Shown here piece after piece: positions 8,168-17,096 of a stretch of 56,638 nucleotides of DNA. Position numbers and translations under genes: made by a program. Numbering within the stretch: the stretch's first letter is position 1; each line of letters opens with the position of its first letter. The stretch spans positions 1 to 56,638 of the forward strand of contig CAIVSK010000288.1 of the NCBI GenBank assembly GCA_903908495.1. The letters are read 5' to 3'. The notes below the pieces were generated by a model. The model searched no databases. It was given only the letters and a program-made list of their open reading frames with translations, and was not told where the DNA came from. Source of the stretch: Akkermansiaceae bacterium (GTDB lineage: Bacteria; Verrucomicrobiota; Verrucomicrobiia; Verrucomicrobiales; Akkermansiaceae).

Positions 8168-9466
8168 TTATTCTTCCACCCCCCTTGCCCGCGGAATTTC
8201 CACAGGCCGCAGCGTCTCGGCCGGATCGAGTGGCTCGACCGGCGCTGCCTTGGGGGCGACCACCGGTGCGGCGCGCGGCACCTCCACGGGAGTCGCCTTG
8301 GGGGCTGGGGGCGGCGGCGGCGACTCCGTCACCGGGGCGGCGCGCGGCGCTGGCGGTTCGACGGCAGCAGGCGGGGCAGGCGCTGCGGGCGGGGCGGCGG
8401 GCACCTGTTTGGCAGCGGGGCGTGGCGGCTCGGGCGGAGGCGGGGTTTTGCGCATGCGGATCTCGACCCGGCGGTTGGGTGCCTGCTCGTCCGCGTTGCC
8501 GCTCAGCACCAACGGTTCGAGCTTGCCCTTGCCGCGGGGGAGAATCTTGTCGCCATCCATCCGCAACGACTTGACCAGATAGTCCCGCACTGCCGAGGCG
8601 CGGCGGCGCGACAGGTCGAGGTTGAATTCCTCGCCGCCGACCAAATCGGTGTAGCCCTCGATCCAACAGTAGAGTTGAGGATTGCGGTCGATGAGCAAGC
8701 CGAGCTTCATCAGGCCCACCTTGGCGCTTTCGCGCAGTTCCGAGCGGTTGAAATCAAACAGCAAATCGCTCGGCAGCATCGTCTTCTTGTTCACCAACAC
8801 GTTGGCCGGCAGGCCGATCAGATCGTCGAGCGAGGTCACTCCATCCAGGGCGGCACCTTTCACCTTGCCATGCGCGCCCTTTTTCAAGAGTTCCTCGGCG
8901 AACTTGCTCAAATCCACCTCGTCGGCCTGCACCGCGCCGGGGTCCACCGTGATTTGGCCGGTCGCTGCCGGCGGCAGGCTTTCCACCATCCGCCCCAAAT
9001 TCGGCAGATCCGCCTCAATCTCCATCCCGGAGGAAAAATCCGCTGCCAGCGCGGCCGCTTCGCCTTCCGCCGCCGGATGGGTCATCCGCAACGCATATTC
9101 CGGCTCCAGCACGTCGGGTTTGATATCGATGTCTTGGTCGGGCGGCAGTTTGGCCAGCAAGTCCACCTCCTCGAGGAGCGCCGCAGTGTTGTTAGTCGGT
9201 GCCACCGTCTCCTCCGGCGGCGACAATTTCTCCGTCTCCAACGAGCTCACCTCAACCTGCTCCACATTGATCCGCTCGGTGGTGATCTCACGTGGCGGGG
9301 CATATTTGCGCGCGATCTGCAGGTGGTCGAGCACCAGAAACACCCCCACGTGCAGCAGAATCGACACCACCAAGGCCACCGCGGCCCACCAGCCAAGGTG
9401 CTCCGGTCCAGGCAATCGATAGGTTCTCGCGTCCTGCGCCGTGTTCCATATAAAGACCTCGTCCAC
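8168..9466 (-). CDS. Membrane-anchored OmpA-family protein with proline-rich tail
   Basis: 432 aa. One N-terminal transmembrane helix lies at about residues 27-47 (AAVALVVSILLHVGVFLVL), followed by a charged linker. An OmpA/MotB-type peptidoglycan-binding domain at about 220-330 shows LLFDFNRSELRE, WIEGYTDLVGG, LSRRRASAVRDYL and NRRVEIRMRK. The last ~95 residues are Pro/Ala-rich (PPPPEPP, APPAAPAPPAAVEP). The N-terminus resembles a TonB/TolA-type inner-membrane anchor, so the OmpA domain should sit in the periplasm and grip peptidoglycan from the inner side. The start is a GTG at 9464-9466 with weak ribosome-binding-site support. It leads a two-gene operon with the UroD-like gene. Confidence 0.8.
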   Translation of the reverse strand: MDEVFIWNTAQDARTYRLPGPEHLGWWAAVALVVSILLHVGVFLVLDHLQIARKYAPPREITTERINVEQVEVSSLETEKLSPPEETVAPTNNTAALLEEVDLLAKLPPDQDIDIKPDVLEPEYALRMTHPAAEGEAAALAADFSSGMEIEADLPNLGRMVESLPPAATGQITVDPGAVQADEVDLSKFAEELLKKGAHGKVKGAALDGVTSLDDLIGLPANVLVNKKTMLPSDLLFDFNRSELRESAKVGLMKLGLLIDRNPQLYCWIEGYTDLVGGEEFNLDLSRRRASAVRDYLVKSLRMDGDKILPRGKGKLEPLVLSGNADEQAPNRRVEIRMRKTPPPPEPPRPAAKQVPAAPPAAPAPPAAVEPPAPRAAPVTESPPPPPAPKATPVEVPRAAPVVAPKAAPVEPLDPAETLRPVEIPRARGVEE

Positions 9467-9567
9467 CCCGCAAGCATAGGCTCAACAAATCCGGCTGGCA
9501 ATCCCGCGAAATGCAATTATCGTACGCGCTGCGAATGGTTCGCTCCGCAACCTCACCCCTTACGCAT

Positions 9568-9948
9568 ATGCCTGCCAAGAAGACCACCACTACCGCGCCA
9601 GCGAAAAAAGCCCCAGCGGCCAAGAAGGCCCCGGCTGCCAAGAAGGCCCCGGCTGCCAAGAAGGCTCCAGCAGTCAAGAAGGCTCCGGCGGCCAACAAGG
9701 TTCCAGCAGTTAAGAAGGTTCCCGCCACTAAAATCCCTGCTGCCAAGGCCGCCGCCACCAAACCACCCGTCAGAATCGCCCCGCCGCCCGAGCCCGCCGC
9801 CCCTTCCAAGCTGCAAGCCACGCTGTCGCTGCCGCTCCACGAGCAAATTGCCCAGGCCGCCTATCTGAATTTTCTCAGGCGCAAGCATCTCGGCCTGGCG
9901 GGTGATCCCGCCAGCGACTGGGCCGAGGCCGAGCGCCAACTCGCCTAG
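9568..9948 (+). CDS. Histone H1-like Ala/Lys/Pro-rich protein with DUF2934-like C-terminus
   Basis: 126 aa. Residues ~1-65 are a basic low-complexity tail of repeated KKAPAA/KKAPAV units, like H1-type nucleoid proteins of Chlamydia and other bacteria. The C-terminal ~40 residues, LHEQIAQAAYLNFLRRKHLG and ASDWAEAERQLA, match the DUF2934 pattern (IAxxAY, DWxxAExxL). It probably binds DNA non-specifically. The ATG at 9568 is chosen because it opens MPAKKTTTT; the frame upstream reads as intergenic. It is divergent from the OmpA-like gene with a ~100-bp gap. The coding repeats are recent and near-identical. Confidence 0.8.
   Translation: MPAKKTTTTAPAKKAPAAKKAPAAKKAPAAKKAPAVKKAPAANKVPAVKKVPATKIPAAKAAATKPPVRIAPPPEPAAPSKLQATLSLPLHEQIAQAAYLNFLRRKHLGLAGDPASDWAEAERQLA
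9609..9720 (+). repeat. In-frame 18-bp tandem repeats
   Basis: Several near-identical units of AAGAAGGCCCCGGCTGCC encode KKAPAA inside the H1-like gene; the first are almost exact and later ones drift. Copy number is likely to vary between strains. Confidence 0.8.
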
Positions 9949-10296
9949 AGCAGCGCGCCAAGCAGATTGCATACTATTCGGAAGCCCCTTCGATTGATGA
10001 CTGCCGATTGATGTGTTTTCTGTAAGACGGGCGGCACTAGAGCAGCGCGCCGCCGCGCCTGGACGTCTAGTTGCGTGGGAGGAAGCCCAGCGGGTAGCTG
10101 TCGCGTCTCGCGGCAGGCCGTGCTTGCTGCGTCTCGCAGCAAGTCATGGGATTGTGGGCGCTGGATCCCAGCCACCACAGTGTCCTGCCAAAGCCGGGAC
10201 GGCTGTGGTTGTCCCGCCCGGGTCGGTTGGCGGGTGGCGGTGATTTTGTCGATCTTCCCGCTTGGAGGATGGGCGAAGCGGGTTACAGTGGCGGTC
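9949..10296. other. Intergenic spacer with direct repeats and a hairpin repeat
   Basis: CTAGAGCAGCGCGCC occurs exactly at 9945-9959 (overlapping the H1-like stop codon) and again at 10037-10051. A copy of the GACTTGC hairpin repeat follows at 10111-10145. No gene is seen. A GGAGG at about 10264 is the best ribosome-binding-site candidate for hom but is too far from the chosen GTG to decide the start. Confidence 0.55.
10111..10145 (-). repeat. GACTTGC dispersed hairpin repeat, copy 2
   Basis: On the minus strand this reads GACTTGCTGCGAGACGCAGC followed by AAGCACGGCCTGCCG. It holds the perfect palindrome TTGCTGCGAGACGCAGCAA (8-bp stem, AGA loop). Related to 2795-2832 and 14875-14909. Confidence 0.75.
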
Positions 10297-11622
10297 GTGA
10301 ATACCTGCTCCTCCCTTGGCATTGGCTTGGCCGGATTCGGAACCGTCGGTTCCGGGGTCTGGAACACCCTGGAACGCAATGGCGATCTGATCACCGGGCG
10401 CACCGGCGGCCAGATTGCCTTGCACGTCGCCAGGATTCTGGTGCGCAATCCGGCCAAGTTCCGCGCCACCACCAGCGCGGCACCGGCGGCCATGTTCACC
10501 ACCGACTGGCGCGAATTGGTCGCCGACCCGGCCGTGGACATTGTGGTGGAGCTCATCGGAGGCACCAGCGACGCGTTCGACATCGTCGCGGCGGCATTGC
10601 GGGCCCGTAAACCGGTGGTCACCGGCAACAAGGCGCTGCTGGCCGAACGCGGGGTCGAATTGTTTGCCATTTCCAAGGAGTTCCAAACGCCGATTCATTT
10701 TGAGGCGGCGGTGGCCGGCGGCATCCCGATCATCCGCACCGTGCAGGACTCGTTCATCGGGAATCGGATCCACTCGTTTTCCGGCATCATCAACGGGACA
10801 TCCAACTTTATCCTCGGGCGCATGACCGAGGCCGGTCTCACGTTTGAGGCCGCCCTCGCCGAAGCCCAGGCCAACGGCTATGCCGAGGCCGACCCGACCC
10901 TCGACGTCAATGGCTGGGATGCCGCCCACAAGGCGATTTTGCTCGCCACCCTGGCCTACGGGTTTCCGATCGATGCCGCCGCCATCCACGTCTCGGGCAT
11001 CGAACAAGTGCGGCAGGCTGACATCGCCTTTGCCAACAATCTGGGCTATGTGATCAAGCTCCTCGCGGTGATTCGCGAGCACCCCGATCACTCGGTGGAA
11101 ATCCGCATCCAGCCGTCATTCATTGCCAAGTCGCACATCCTCGCCTCGGTCCACGGCGTGTTCAATGCCGTGGCCGTGCACGGCGATACCGCCGGCGAAG
11201 CGTTGTTTTACGGCCGCGGTGCCGGCCAGGACCCGACCGCCTCATCAGTCGTGGCGGATCTGGTGGAGGCTGCCCGCTCGCTCGGTCAGGTCGGCGGCCA
11301 CCGCGGGTTCCTGCCGTATCGCGCCTCGGGCAACCTGCTGCCGGTGGGGGAAACCTCCACCGCTTATTATGTTAGATTCGACGTGACCGACCGCCCCGGG
11401 GTGATTGCGGAGATCGCCCGCGTGCTGGCCGACCATCGGATCGGCATTTCCGGCACTCATTCGCCGGTCAACCCGACCAATCCGGATGCGGAGTTTGTGG
11501 ACATGATTTTTCTATTGCACACCTGTCCCTTCGGCAAATTACAATGCGCCCTCGCCCAGATCGAGGCCCTCGACTGCGTCAACAGCAGCCCCGTGGTGTT
11601 TCGCATCGAGGCGCTGACCTGA
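10297..11622 (+). CDS. hom: Homoserine dehydrogenase with C-terminal ACT domain
   Basis: Reduces aspartate semialdehyde to homoserine, the branch point to threonine and methionine. About 441 aa from a GTG at 10297, just before IGLAGFGTVGSGV, the NAD(P)-binding glycine loop; GTG at 10288 is an alternative. Family motifs are VVTGNKALLAERG, FEAAVAGGIPIIRT, GIINGTSNFILGRM, and YAEADPTLDVNGWDAAHKA with the catalytic Asp/Lys region. A C-terminal ACT domain (VRFDVTDRPGVIAEIARVLA) suggests feedback inhibition by threonine, as in other monofunctional enzymes. No aspartokinase is fused. It converges on smpB with a 4-bp gap. Confidence 0.95.
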   Translation: MNTCSSLGIGLAGFGTVGSGVWNTLERNGDLITGRTGGQIALHVARILVRNPAKFRATTSAAPAAMFTTDWRELVADPAVDIVVELIGGTSDAFDIVAAALRARKPVVTGNKALLAERGVELFAISKEFQTPIHFEAAVAGGIPIIRTVQDSFIGNRIHSFSGIINGTSNFILGRMTEAGLTFEAALAEAQANGYAEADPTLDVNGWDAAHKAILLATLAYGFPIDAAAIHVSGIEQVRQADIAFANNLGYVIKLLAVIREHPDHSVEIRIQPSFIAKSHILASVHGVFNAVAVHGDTAGEALFYGRGAGQDPTASSVVADLVEAARSLGQVGGHRGFLPYRASGNLLPVGETSTAYYVRFDVTDRPGVIAEIARVLADHRIGISGTHSPVNPTNPDAEFVDMIFLLHTCPFGKLQCALAQIEALDCVNSSPVVFRIEALT

Positions 11623-11626
11623 GGGT

Positions 11627-12085
11627 TCAACGCTGATTGAAGCGGGCCATTTCGCGTTGAGCCTCGCGGAGTTCGACCTGGTTTTTGAGGTCGTGGCGTT
11701 GATCGGAGTGGGTTTTCCCCTTGCCGACGCCGAGCTCGACTTTGACGCGGCGGTCTTTCCAATACATGCGCAGCAAGGGCAGGGTGCAGCCCTTGATGGT
11801 GGTGGCGGTAGCCAGTTTGAGGATTTCGCGCTTGTTGAGCAGGAGCCTGCGCGGCCGCTTGGCGGGATGGTTGAACCACAAGCTGGCGGTTTCCCACGGC
11901 TGGATGTCGCAGCCGTAAAGGAACACCTGGTTGTTCTCGACGCGGGCAAAGGCGTCGGACACGTTGACCTTGCCGGCGCGGATGGACTTCACCTCCGTGC
12001 CCTTGAGTTCCAGGCCAGCCTCGTATTTTTCCAAGATGTGGAAATCGCGGCCAGCCTTGCGGTTGGTGGCGATGTCCGCACTCAT
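11627..12085 (-). CDS. smpB: SsrA-binding protein SmpB
   Basis: Binds tmRNA and delivers it to stalled ribosomes for trans-translation. The 152-aa product carries the family blocks: NRKAGRDFHILEKYEAGLEL, GTEVKSIRAGKVNVSDAFAR, the IQPWE region, HPAKRPRRLLLNKREI and a basic C-terminal tail (GKGKTHSDQRHDLK). The start MSADIATNRKAG at 12085 is chosen because the upstream extension overlaps the rpoZ gene. It lies 28 bp downstream of rpoZ in the same orientation. No tmRNA gene is seen in the window. Confidence 0.96.
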   Translation of the reverse strand: MSADIATNRKAGRDFHILEKYEAGLELKGTEVKSIRAGKVNVSDAFARVENNQVFLYGCDIQPWETASLWFNHPAKRPRRLLLNKREILKLATATTIKGCTLPLLRMYWKDRRVKVELGVGKGKTHSDQRHDLKNQVELREAQREMARFNQR

Positions 12086-12113
12086 GGAGGATTTAGCCAA
12101 GGTCCCGGGCGGC

Positions 12114-12317
12114 TTAAAGTGGGACTTGCGGCACGAGGCGGATCTTGCCCTCGATGATTTCGGTAAGGGCAATGTCGGCCGCACCCATGCTGGGACGGGT
12201 GGGAATGAGCGGGGAGCGCCCGCTATTCAACTGCCTGACGCGCTGGGACACCAGGTTGACCAGCACCAGGGGGTCGGTGACAATTTCAGAGGCCTTTTCG
12301 ACGAGCTCGCTTTTCAT
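12114..12317 (-). CDS. rpoZ: DNA-directed RNA polymerase omega subunit
   Basis: 67 aa, typical for a short omega. It stabilises the beta-prime subunit and takes part in polymerase assembly. Visible are LVEKASEIVTDPLVLVNLVS, QRVRQLNSG (the usual RAxQL-type stretch) and GAADIALTEIIEGKI, the conserved A-x-x-EI-x-GKI end. The start is the ATG at 12315-12317, giving MKSELVEKA. It heads the rpoZ-smpB pair. Confidence 0.88.
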   Translation of the reverse strand: MKSELVEKASEIVTDPLVLVNLVSQRVRQLNSGRSPLIPTRPSMGAADIALTEIIEGKIRLVPQVPL

Positions 12318-12673
12318 GGGGATCCGGGGACTTGCGAAGGCACCCACATGATCCCGGACAAAACGATAGTGTCAGAAAACATGGACGGGCGCGATTCGTA
12401 AAAAAATGGAGTGGGAGGAGAGTGCGGAGCTAACTCCGGGAGGGGGACAAAGCAGAAATTTACCGGCTTTGCAAGCCCAAACTGGAGAATCGGCCGGATT
12501 TTTTACATTTTCGCAGTCACCCGGCAGGCGTGATGGCGTGGGTCGCCCGGCAGGAAGGGAGTGATTTTCTCAACTCCCGAAGCCGGCCACGCCGCTTGAA
12601 GGCGCGGGATTGGCCGCCAAATGGGTGTCGGGCGGGCTTGCGGTTTGGCGGCGGATGAGGGTAAGCTCCGGCC
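12318..12673. other. Divergent intergenic spacer, nothing recognised
   Basis: Holds the promoters of rpoZ (minus) and the secreted unknown gene (plus). Short A/T-rich patches lie near 12399-12406 and 12497-12512. I see no RNA gene, repeat copy or clear promoter consensus. Confidence 0.4.
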
Positions 12674-13492
12674 ATGCAAGCCGCCTGTCTCGTTTGTGCC
12701 GCCACTTGGGTTCTCGCCATTGGCGCGATTGCCGCGCCGCCCGCCGCCATGGCAGAAGCCCCCGCCGCGACGAATTTGAGCGACGCCCAAAAGACGACCA
12801 TCGGCCGCAAGATTTGGCACAACGAATGCGCCGGCACGGTGGACGGGCTCACGACCTGGAATGTGGGGGAGGAATTCCCGTCGCTGGGGATCGGGCATTT
12901 CATTTGGTATCCGGCGGGGGTGCGGGGGCGTTTCAATGAGACGTGGCCGCAATTTGTAGCGTTCGCAAAGCAGCGGGGACTGGCGCTGCCGGCGGTCGCT
13001 TTGGCTGCCTCCAGCCCGTGGTCGTCGAAGGCCGAATTTCAAAAGGCGTTCAAGGGCCCGCAGATGACGGGCTTGCGCACTTGGTTGGCGGCGCAGGTGG
13101 CGGTGCAGACGGATTTCATTCTGGCGCGCTCGCGGGCGGCGCTGCCCAAGATGCTGGCTGCAGCAGCCGCCGGCGAGCGGGCCCGGATTGCGGCGAACTA
13201 CCGCAAGCTGGGGGCCACGCCCAATGGCACGTACGCATTGATCGACTACGTGAATTTCAAGGGCGACGGCAGCCTCGCCACGGAACGCTACCAGGGCGTG
13301 GGCTGGGGCCTGTTGCAAGTGCTCGCCGGAATGCGCGAGGTGCCGGCCGGACAAGCGGCGGCGGCGGAATTTGCCGCATCGGCCAAACGGGTGCTGGCCC
13401 GCCGGATTGCCAATTCGCCGCCTGAACGCGGTGAGAAGCGCTGGCTCGATGGCTGGTGCAATCGCTGCGACACCTACGCCCGGCCGCTGTGA
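12674..13492 (+). CDS. Conserved secreted protein of unknown function
   Basis: 272 aa with a signal peptide (ATWVLAIGAIAAPPAAMA). The mature part has EFPSLGIGHFIWYPAG, SSPWSSKAEFQ, YALIDYVNFKGDGSLA and RYQGVGWGLLQVLAGM, separated by Ala-rich helices; three Cys occur, two in the closing WCNRCDTY. The GIGHFIWYP and GWGLLQVL blocks recur in uncharacterised periplasmic proteins of several Gram-negative phyla. I cannot assign an enzymatic role. It lies between the divergent rpoZ promoter region and ilvC, same strand as ilvC, with a 135-bp gap. Confidence 0.7.
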   Translation: MQAACLVCAATWVLAIGAIAAPPAAMAEAPAATNLSDAQKTTIGRKIWHNECAGTVDGLTTWNVGEEFPSLGIGHFIWYPAGVRGRFNETWPQFVAFAKQRGLALPAVALAASSPWSSKAEFQKAFKGPQMTGLRTWLAAQVAVQTDFILARSRAALPKMLAAAAAGERARIAANYRKLGATPNGTYALIDYVNFKGDGSLATERYQGVGWGLLQVLAGMREVPAGQAAAAEFAASAKRVLARRIANSPPERGEKRWLDGWCNRCDTYARPL

Positions 13493-13627
13493 AGCGCCGG
13501 CCATTGCAAGAACAAATTTTCTAAAAGGACGCTTGACCCGGCGCGATCTTACCCCAAGGTACGCGGGTGCCATCGCCTCGATGGCTCCACCACGACCCCA
13601 CTCATTCCCACCCTCATTCGATCCACC

Positions 13628-14674
<1,047 letters not shown>

Positions 14675-14686
14675 TCGGCCAGCATT

Positions 14687-14742
14687 GCGGCGGCGCTTTG
14701 TGAGCGCCGCCGCTCCACCTCCCCATACCAGAGATGGGGAGG
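14687..14742 (+). terminator. Tandem hairpins after ilvC
   Basis: GCGGCGGCGCT-TTGTG-AGCGCCGCCGC (11-bp perfect stem, 14687-14713) starts 12 bp after the ilvC stop. CCTCCCCAT/ATGGGGAGG (14718-14742) follows directly. Neither has a U-run; the pair probably terminates or stabilises the ilvC transcript. Confidence 0.6.
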
Positions 14743-14874
14743 GGCGACGATGTTGGGCAGGGACGCAGCCCCCGGGGCGATGAGATGCCAAACATCAAAA
14801 CCGTTGATTTCACGAACCTCAGCCGCTTTGGCTCTCGCACGAGGTGCGGGGCAGGAAGCCGCAGCTTCTCGAAC

Positions 14875-14909
14875 GACTTGCCGCGAGACGCAGCAGCCAC
14901 GCGCGGGCG
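14875..14909 (+). repeat. GACTTGC dispersed hairpin repeat, copy 3
   Basis: GACTTGCCGCGAGACGCAGC followed by AGCCACGCGCGGGCG, matching 2795-2832 and the reverse of 10111-10145. It lies in the 367-bp spacer between ilvC and the MoxR gene, which holds no other recognised feature. Confidence 0.7.
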
Positions 14910-15041
14910 TCCTCCCCCTTTACTTGACGCGCATGCCCTGAAGGGGCGGCTGACTGATCTAACGCTTGCGTTGCCGGAAATGCAGGCGCTGTTGATATTT
15001 AATGAAAGGCTGCAGCCACAATTCCGTAGCGGAGTTTCATA

Positions 15042-16049
15042 ATGGCAACGGATGACAAAGCGACGGTCGATAGGCTCCATGCGGTGTATGGCAAAATGAA
15101 GGAAGAGCTCGCGCAGGTGATCGTCGGCCAGCAGGAGGTCATCGAACAGGTGCTGATGGCGGTGTTCTGCCGTGGCCACGCCTTGCTGGTGGGGGTGCCG
15201 GGACTGGCGAAAACCTTGCTGGTATCGACCTTGGCGCAGGCGCTGGACCTGAGTTTCCGGCGGATTCAATTCACGCCCGACCTGATGCCGGCGGACATCA
15301 CCGGCACCGACGTGTTGGAAGTGGACCCGGAGACGGGCCGCCGCGGGTTTCGCTTCGTGCAAGGGCCGGTGTTTGCCAACATGCTGCTGGCCGATGAAAT
15401 CAACCGCACACCTCCCAAAACCCAGGCAGCTTTGCTAGAAGCGATGCAGGAACGGCACGTGACGGTGGGCGAACGCACGATGCACCTGCCGGTGCCGTTT
15501 TTCGTGCTGGCCACCCAGAACCCGATCGAACAGGAAGGTACCTATCCACTCCCCGAGGCCCAACTCGACCGCTTCCTGTTCAACATCATCGTCGATTACC
15601 CGAGCGAAGCGGAAGAACGCGAGATCATCCGCCGCGTCACCGGGCCATCCACAGCGACGGTCTCGCCGCTGATGGGTGCCGAGGACATCGTGCAACTGCA
15701 GGATATCGTCAGACGCGTGCCGGTCGGCGACCACGTCATCGACTTTGCCGCGGCCATCGCCCGCTCAACCCGGCCGAAGGAAAAGGCCGCCCCGGATTTC
15801 GTCCGCGAAATGGTCGCCTGGGGTGCTGGCCCGCGCGCAGGCATCGGCCTCATTGCCGCCGCCAAGGCCCACGCCGTGCTGCGCGGCCGGTTCCACGCCA
15901 CCACCCGCGATGTGGCTGCGGTGGCCGCGCCGGTGCTGCGCCACCGGGTGCTAACCACCTTCAATGCCGAAGCCGCCGGGGTGACCAGCGACGAGATCAT
16001 CCGCCGCATTTTAACCAAACTGGCGCCGCGCGAGGACCTCAAGGTGTGA
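15042..16049 (+). CDS. MoxR-family AAA+ ATPase
   Basis: 335 aa. MoxR ATPases act as chaperone-like partners of VWA proteins. Walker A is [11 protein letters not shown] (~residue 46), Walker B is [21 protein letters not shown], and sensor 1 is [31 protein letters not shown] and a C-terminal lid with [12 protein letters not shown] complete the family pattern. CGGAG lies a few bases before the ATG. It is the first gene of a six-gene operon running to 27351 with DUF58 and two VWA proteins, the usual MoxR partners. Confidence 0.93.
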   Translation: MATDDKATVDRLHAVYGKMKEELAQVIVGQQEVIEQVLMAVFCRGHALLVGVPGLAKTLLVSTLAQALDLSFRRIQFTPDLMPADITGTDVLEVDPETGRRGFRFVQGPVFANMLLADEINRTPPKTQAALLEAMQERHVTVGERTMHLPVPFFVLATQNPIEQEGTYPLPEAQLDRFLFNIIVDYPSEAEEREIIRRVTGPSTATVSPLMGAEDIVQLQDIVRRVPVGDHVIDFAAAIARSTRPKEKAAPDFVREMVAWGAGPRAGIGLIAAAKAHAVLRGRFHATTRDVAAVAAPVLRHRVLTTFNAEAAGVTSDEIIRRILTKLAPREDLKV

Positions 16050-16065
16050 GCCGCTGACGCGGCGA

Positions 16066-16139
16066 TGGTGGATAGTGGATCGCGGATAGTAGATAGAAGA
16101 TCCGCCATCCACGATCCACAATCCTCGATCCACTATCTT
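16066..16139. repeat. GGATAGTGG-word palindromic intergenic element
   Basis: The left arm strings words such as GTGGATAGTGGATCG and GGATAGTAGATAG. The right arm carries their reverse (CCATCCACGATCCAC, CGATCCACTATC). It fits exactly between the MoxR stop and the DUF58 start inside an operon, so it is transcribed and can fold into an imperfect hairpin. Confidence 0.65.
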
Positions 16140-16145
16140 CTTCCA

Positions 16146-17093
16146 ATGGCTTCCCTCTCCCATCTTCCGGACTGCATGCGGCTCCTGCCCGAGGAGACGA
16201 TGGGGGTGCTGCGCCGCATCGACTGGCTGGCGCGGCGGCGGATGCAGGGCACGCTGACGGGAAAGCACACCAGCCCGGACAAGGGCATTTCGGTGGAGTT
16301 TGCCGAGCACCGGCCGTATGCGCCCGGCGATGACCCGCGCACGCTGGATTGGCGGGTCATGGCGCGCAGCGACCGCAACGTGGTGCGCCAATTCATCGAG
16401 GAGACCAACCTGCGCGCAACCCTGGCGGTGGACGTCAGCGGCTCGATGGCCTACGTCGGCGACAAGGCGGCGACGCTGGACGGCAAGCCCTTATCGAAGC
16501 TGGCCTATGCGAAGTATGTGGCGGCGGCGCTGGCCTATCTGTTTGTGAAACAGGGCGACGCGGCGGGCCTGGTCACCTTTGACCGCAAGCCGCTGGATTT
16601 CGTCCGCGCGGCGAGCCGGCCGAGCCAGGTCCGGCGCATCCTCGAGGTGCTCGACCGCAGCAACGCGGGTGCGGATACCGACGCCGCGGCGGTGTTGCAC
16701 GATGTGGCCGAGCGGATCCCGAAACGCGGCGTGGTGTTTCTCATCAGCGATCTGTTCGATGACCCGGCGCGCATCATCGAGGCGCTGCATCACTTCGATT
16801 TCCGCCAACACGAATTGGTCGTGTTCCACCTGATGGCCGAGGAAGAACTCAGTTTCCCGTTTTCCGGCTACCAGCAATTCCGCGACCTCGAAAAAAGCGT
16901 GCCGACCCTGCGCATCGACCCGCACGCGGTGCGCGCCGCCTATCTGGACCGGGTCGGCGCATTCATCAAGACGATCGAAGCGGCTTGCGGCAACTTGCAC
17001 GCCGACTATGTGCCGGTCAACACCCGCAATCCCCTCCGCCAAACCCTGCTGCGCTACCTCGGCCGCCGCATGCACGCCAAACGAGGCCGTTAG
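16146..17093 (+). CDS. DUF58 domain protein (VWA-like)
   Basis: 315 aa. The hallmark FAEHRPYAPGDDPRTLDWRVMAR of DUF58 lies at about residues 50-75, followed by a VWA-like fold with TLAVDVSGSM as its metal-site loop. RGVVFLISDLFDD and LVVFHLMAEEEL are further beta strands of that fold. The partner MoxR is immediately upstream, and the next VWA protein starts 3 bp downstream. The ATG at 16146 follows the palindromic element; the frame upstream runs through that element and is not coding. It probably works in the cytosol or at the membrane with MoxR. Confidence 0.9.
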   Translation: MASLSHLPDCMRLLPEETMGVLRRIDWLARRRMQGTLTGKHTSPDKGISVEFAEHRPYAPGDDPRTLDWRVMARSDRNVVRQFIEETNLRATLAVDVSGSMAYVGDKAATLDGKPLSKLAYAKYVAAALAYLFVKQGDAAGLVTFDRKPLDFVRAASRPSQVRRILEVLDRSNAGADTDAAAVLHDVAERIPKRGVVFLISDLFDDPARIIEALHHFDFRQHELVVFHLMAEEELSFPFSGYQQFRDLEKSVPTLRIDPHAVRAAYLDRVGAFIKTIEAACGNLHADYVPVNTRNPLRQTLLRYLGRRMHAKRGR

Positions 17094-17096
17094 AAC

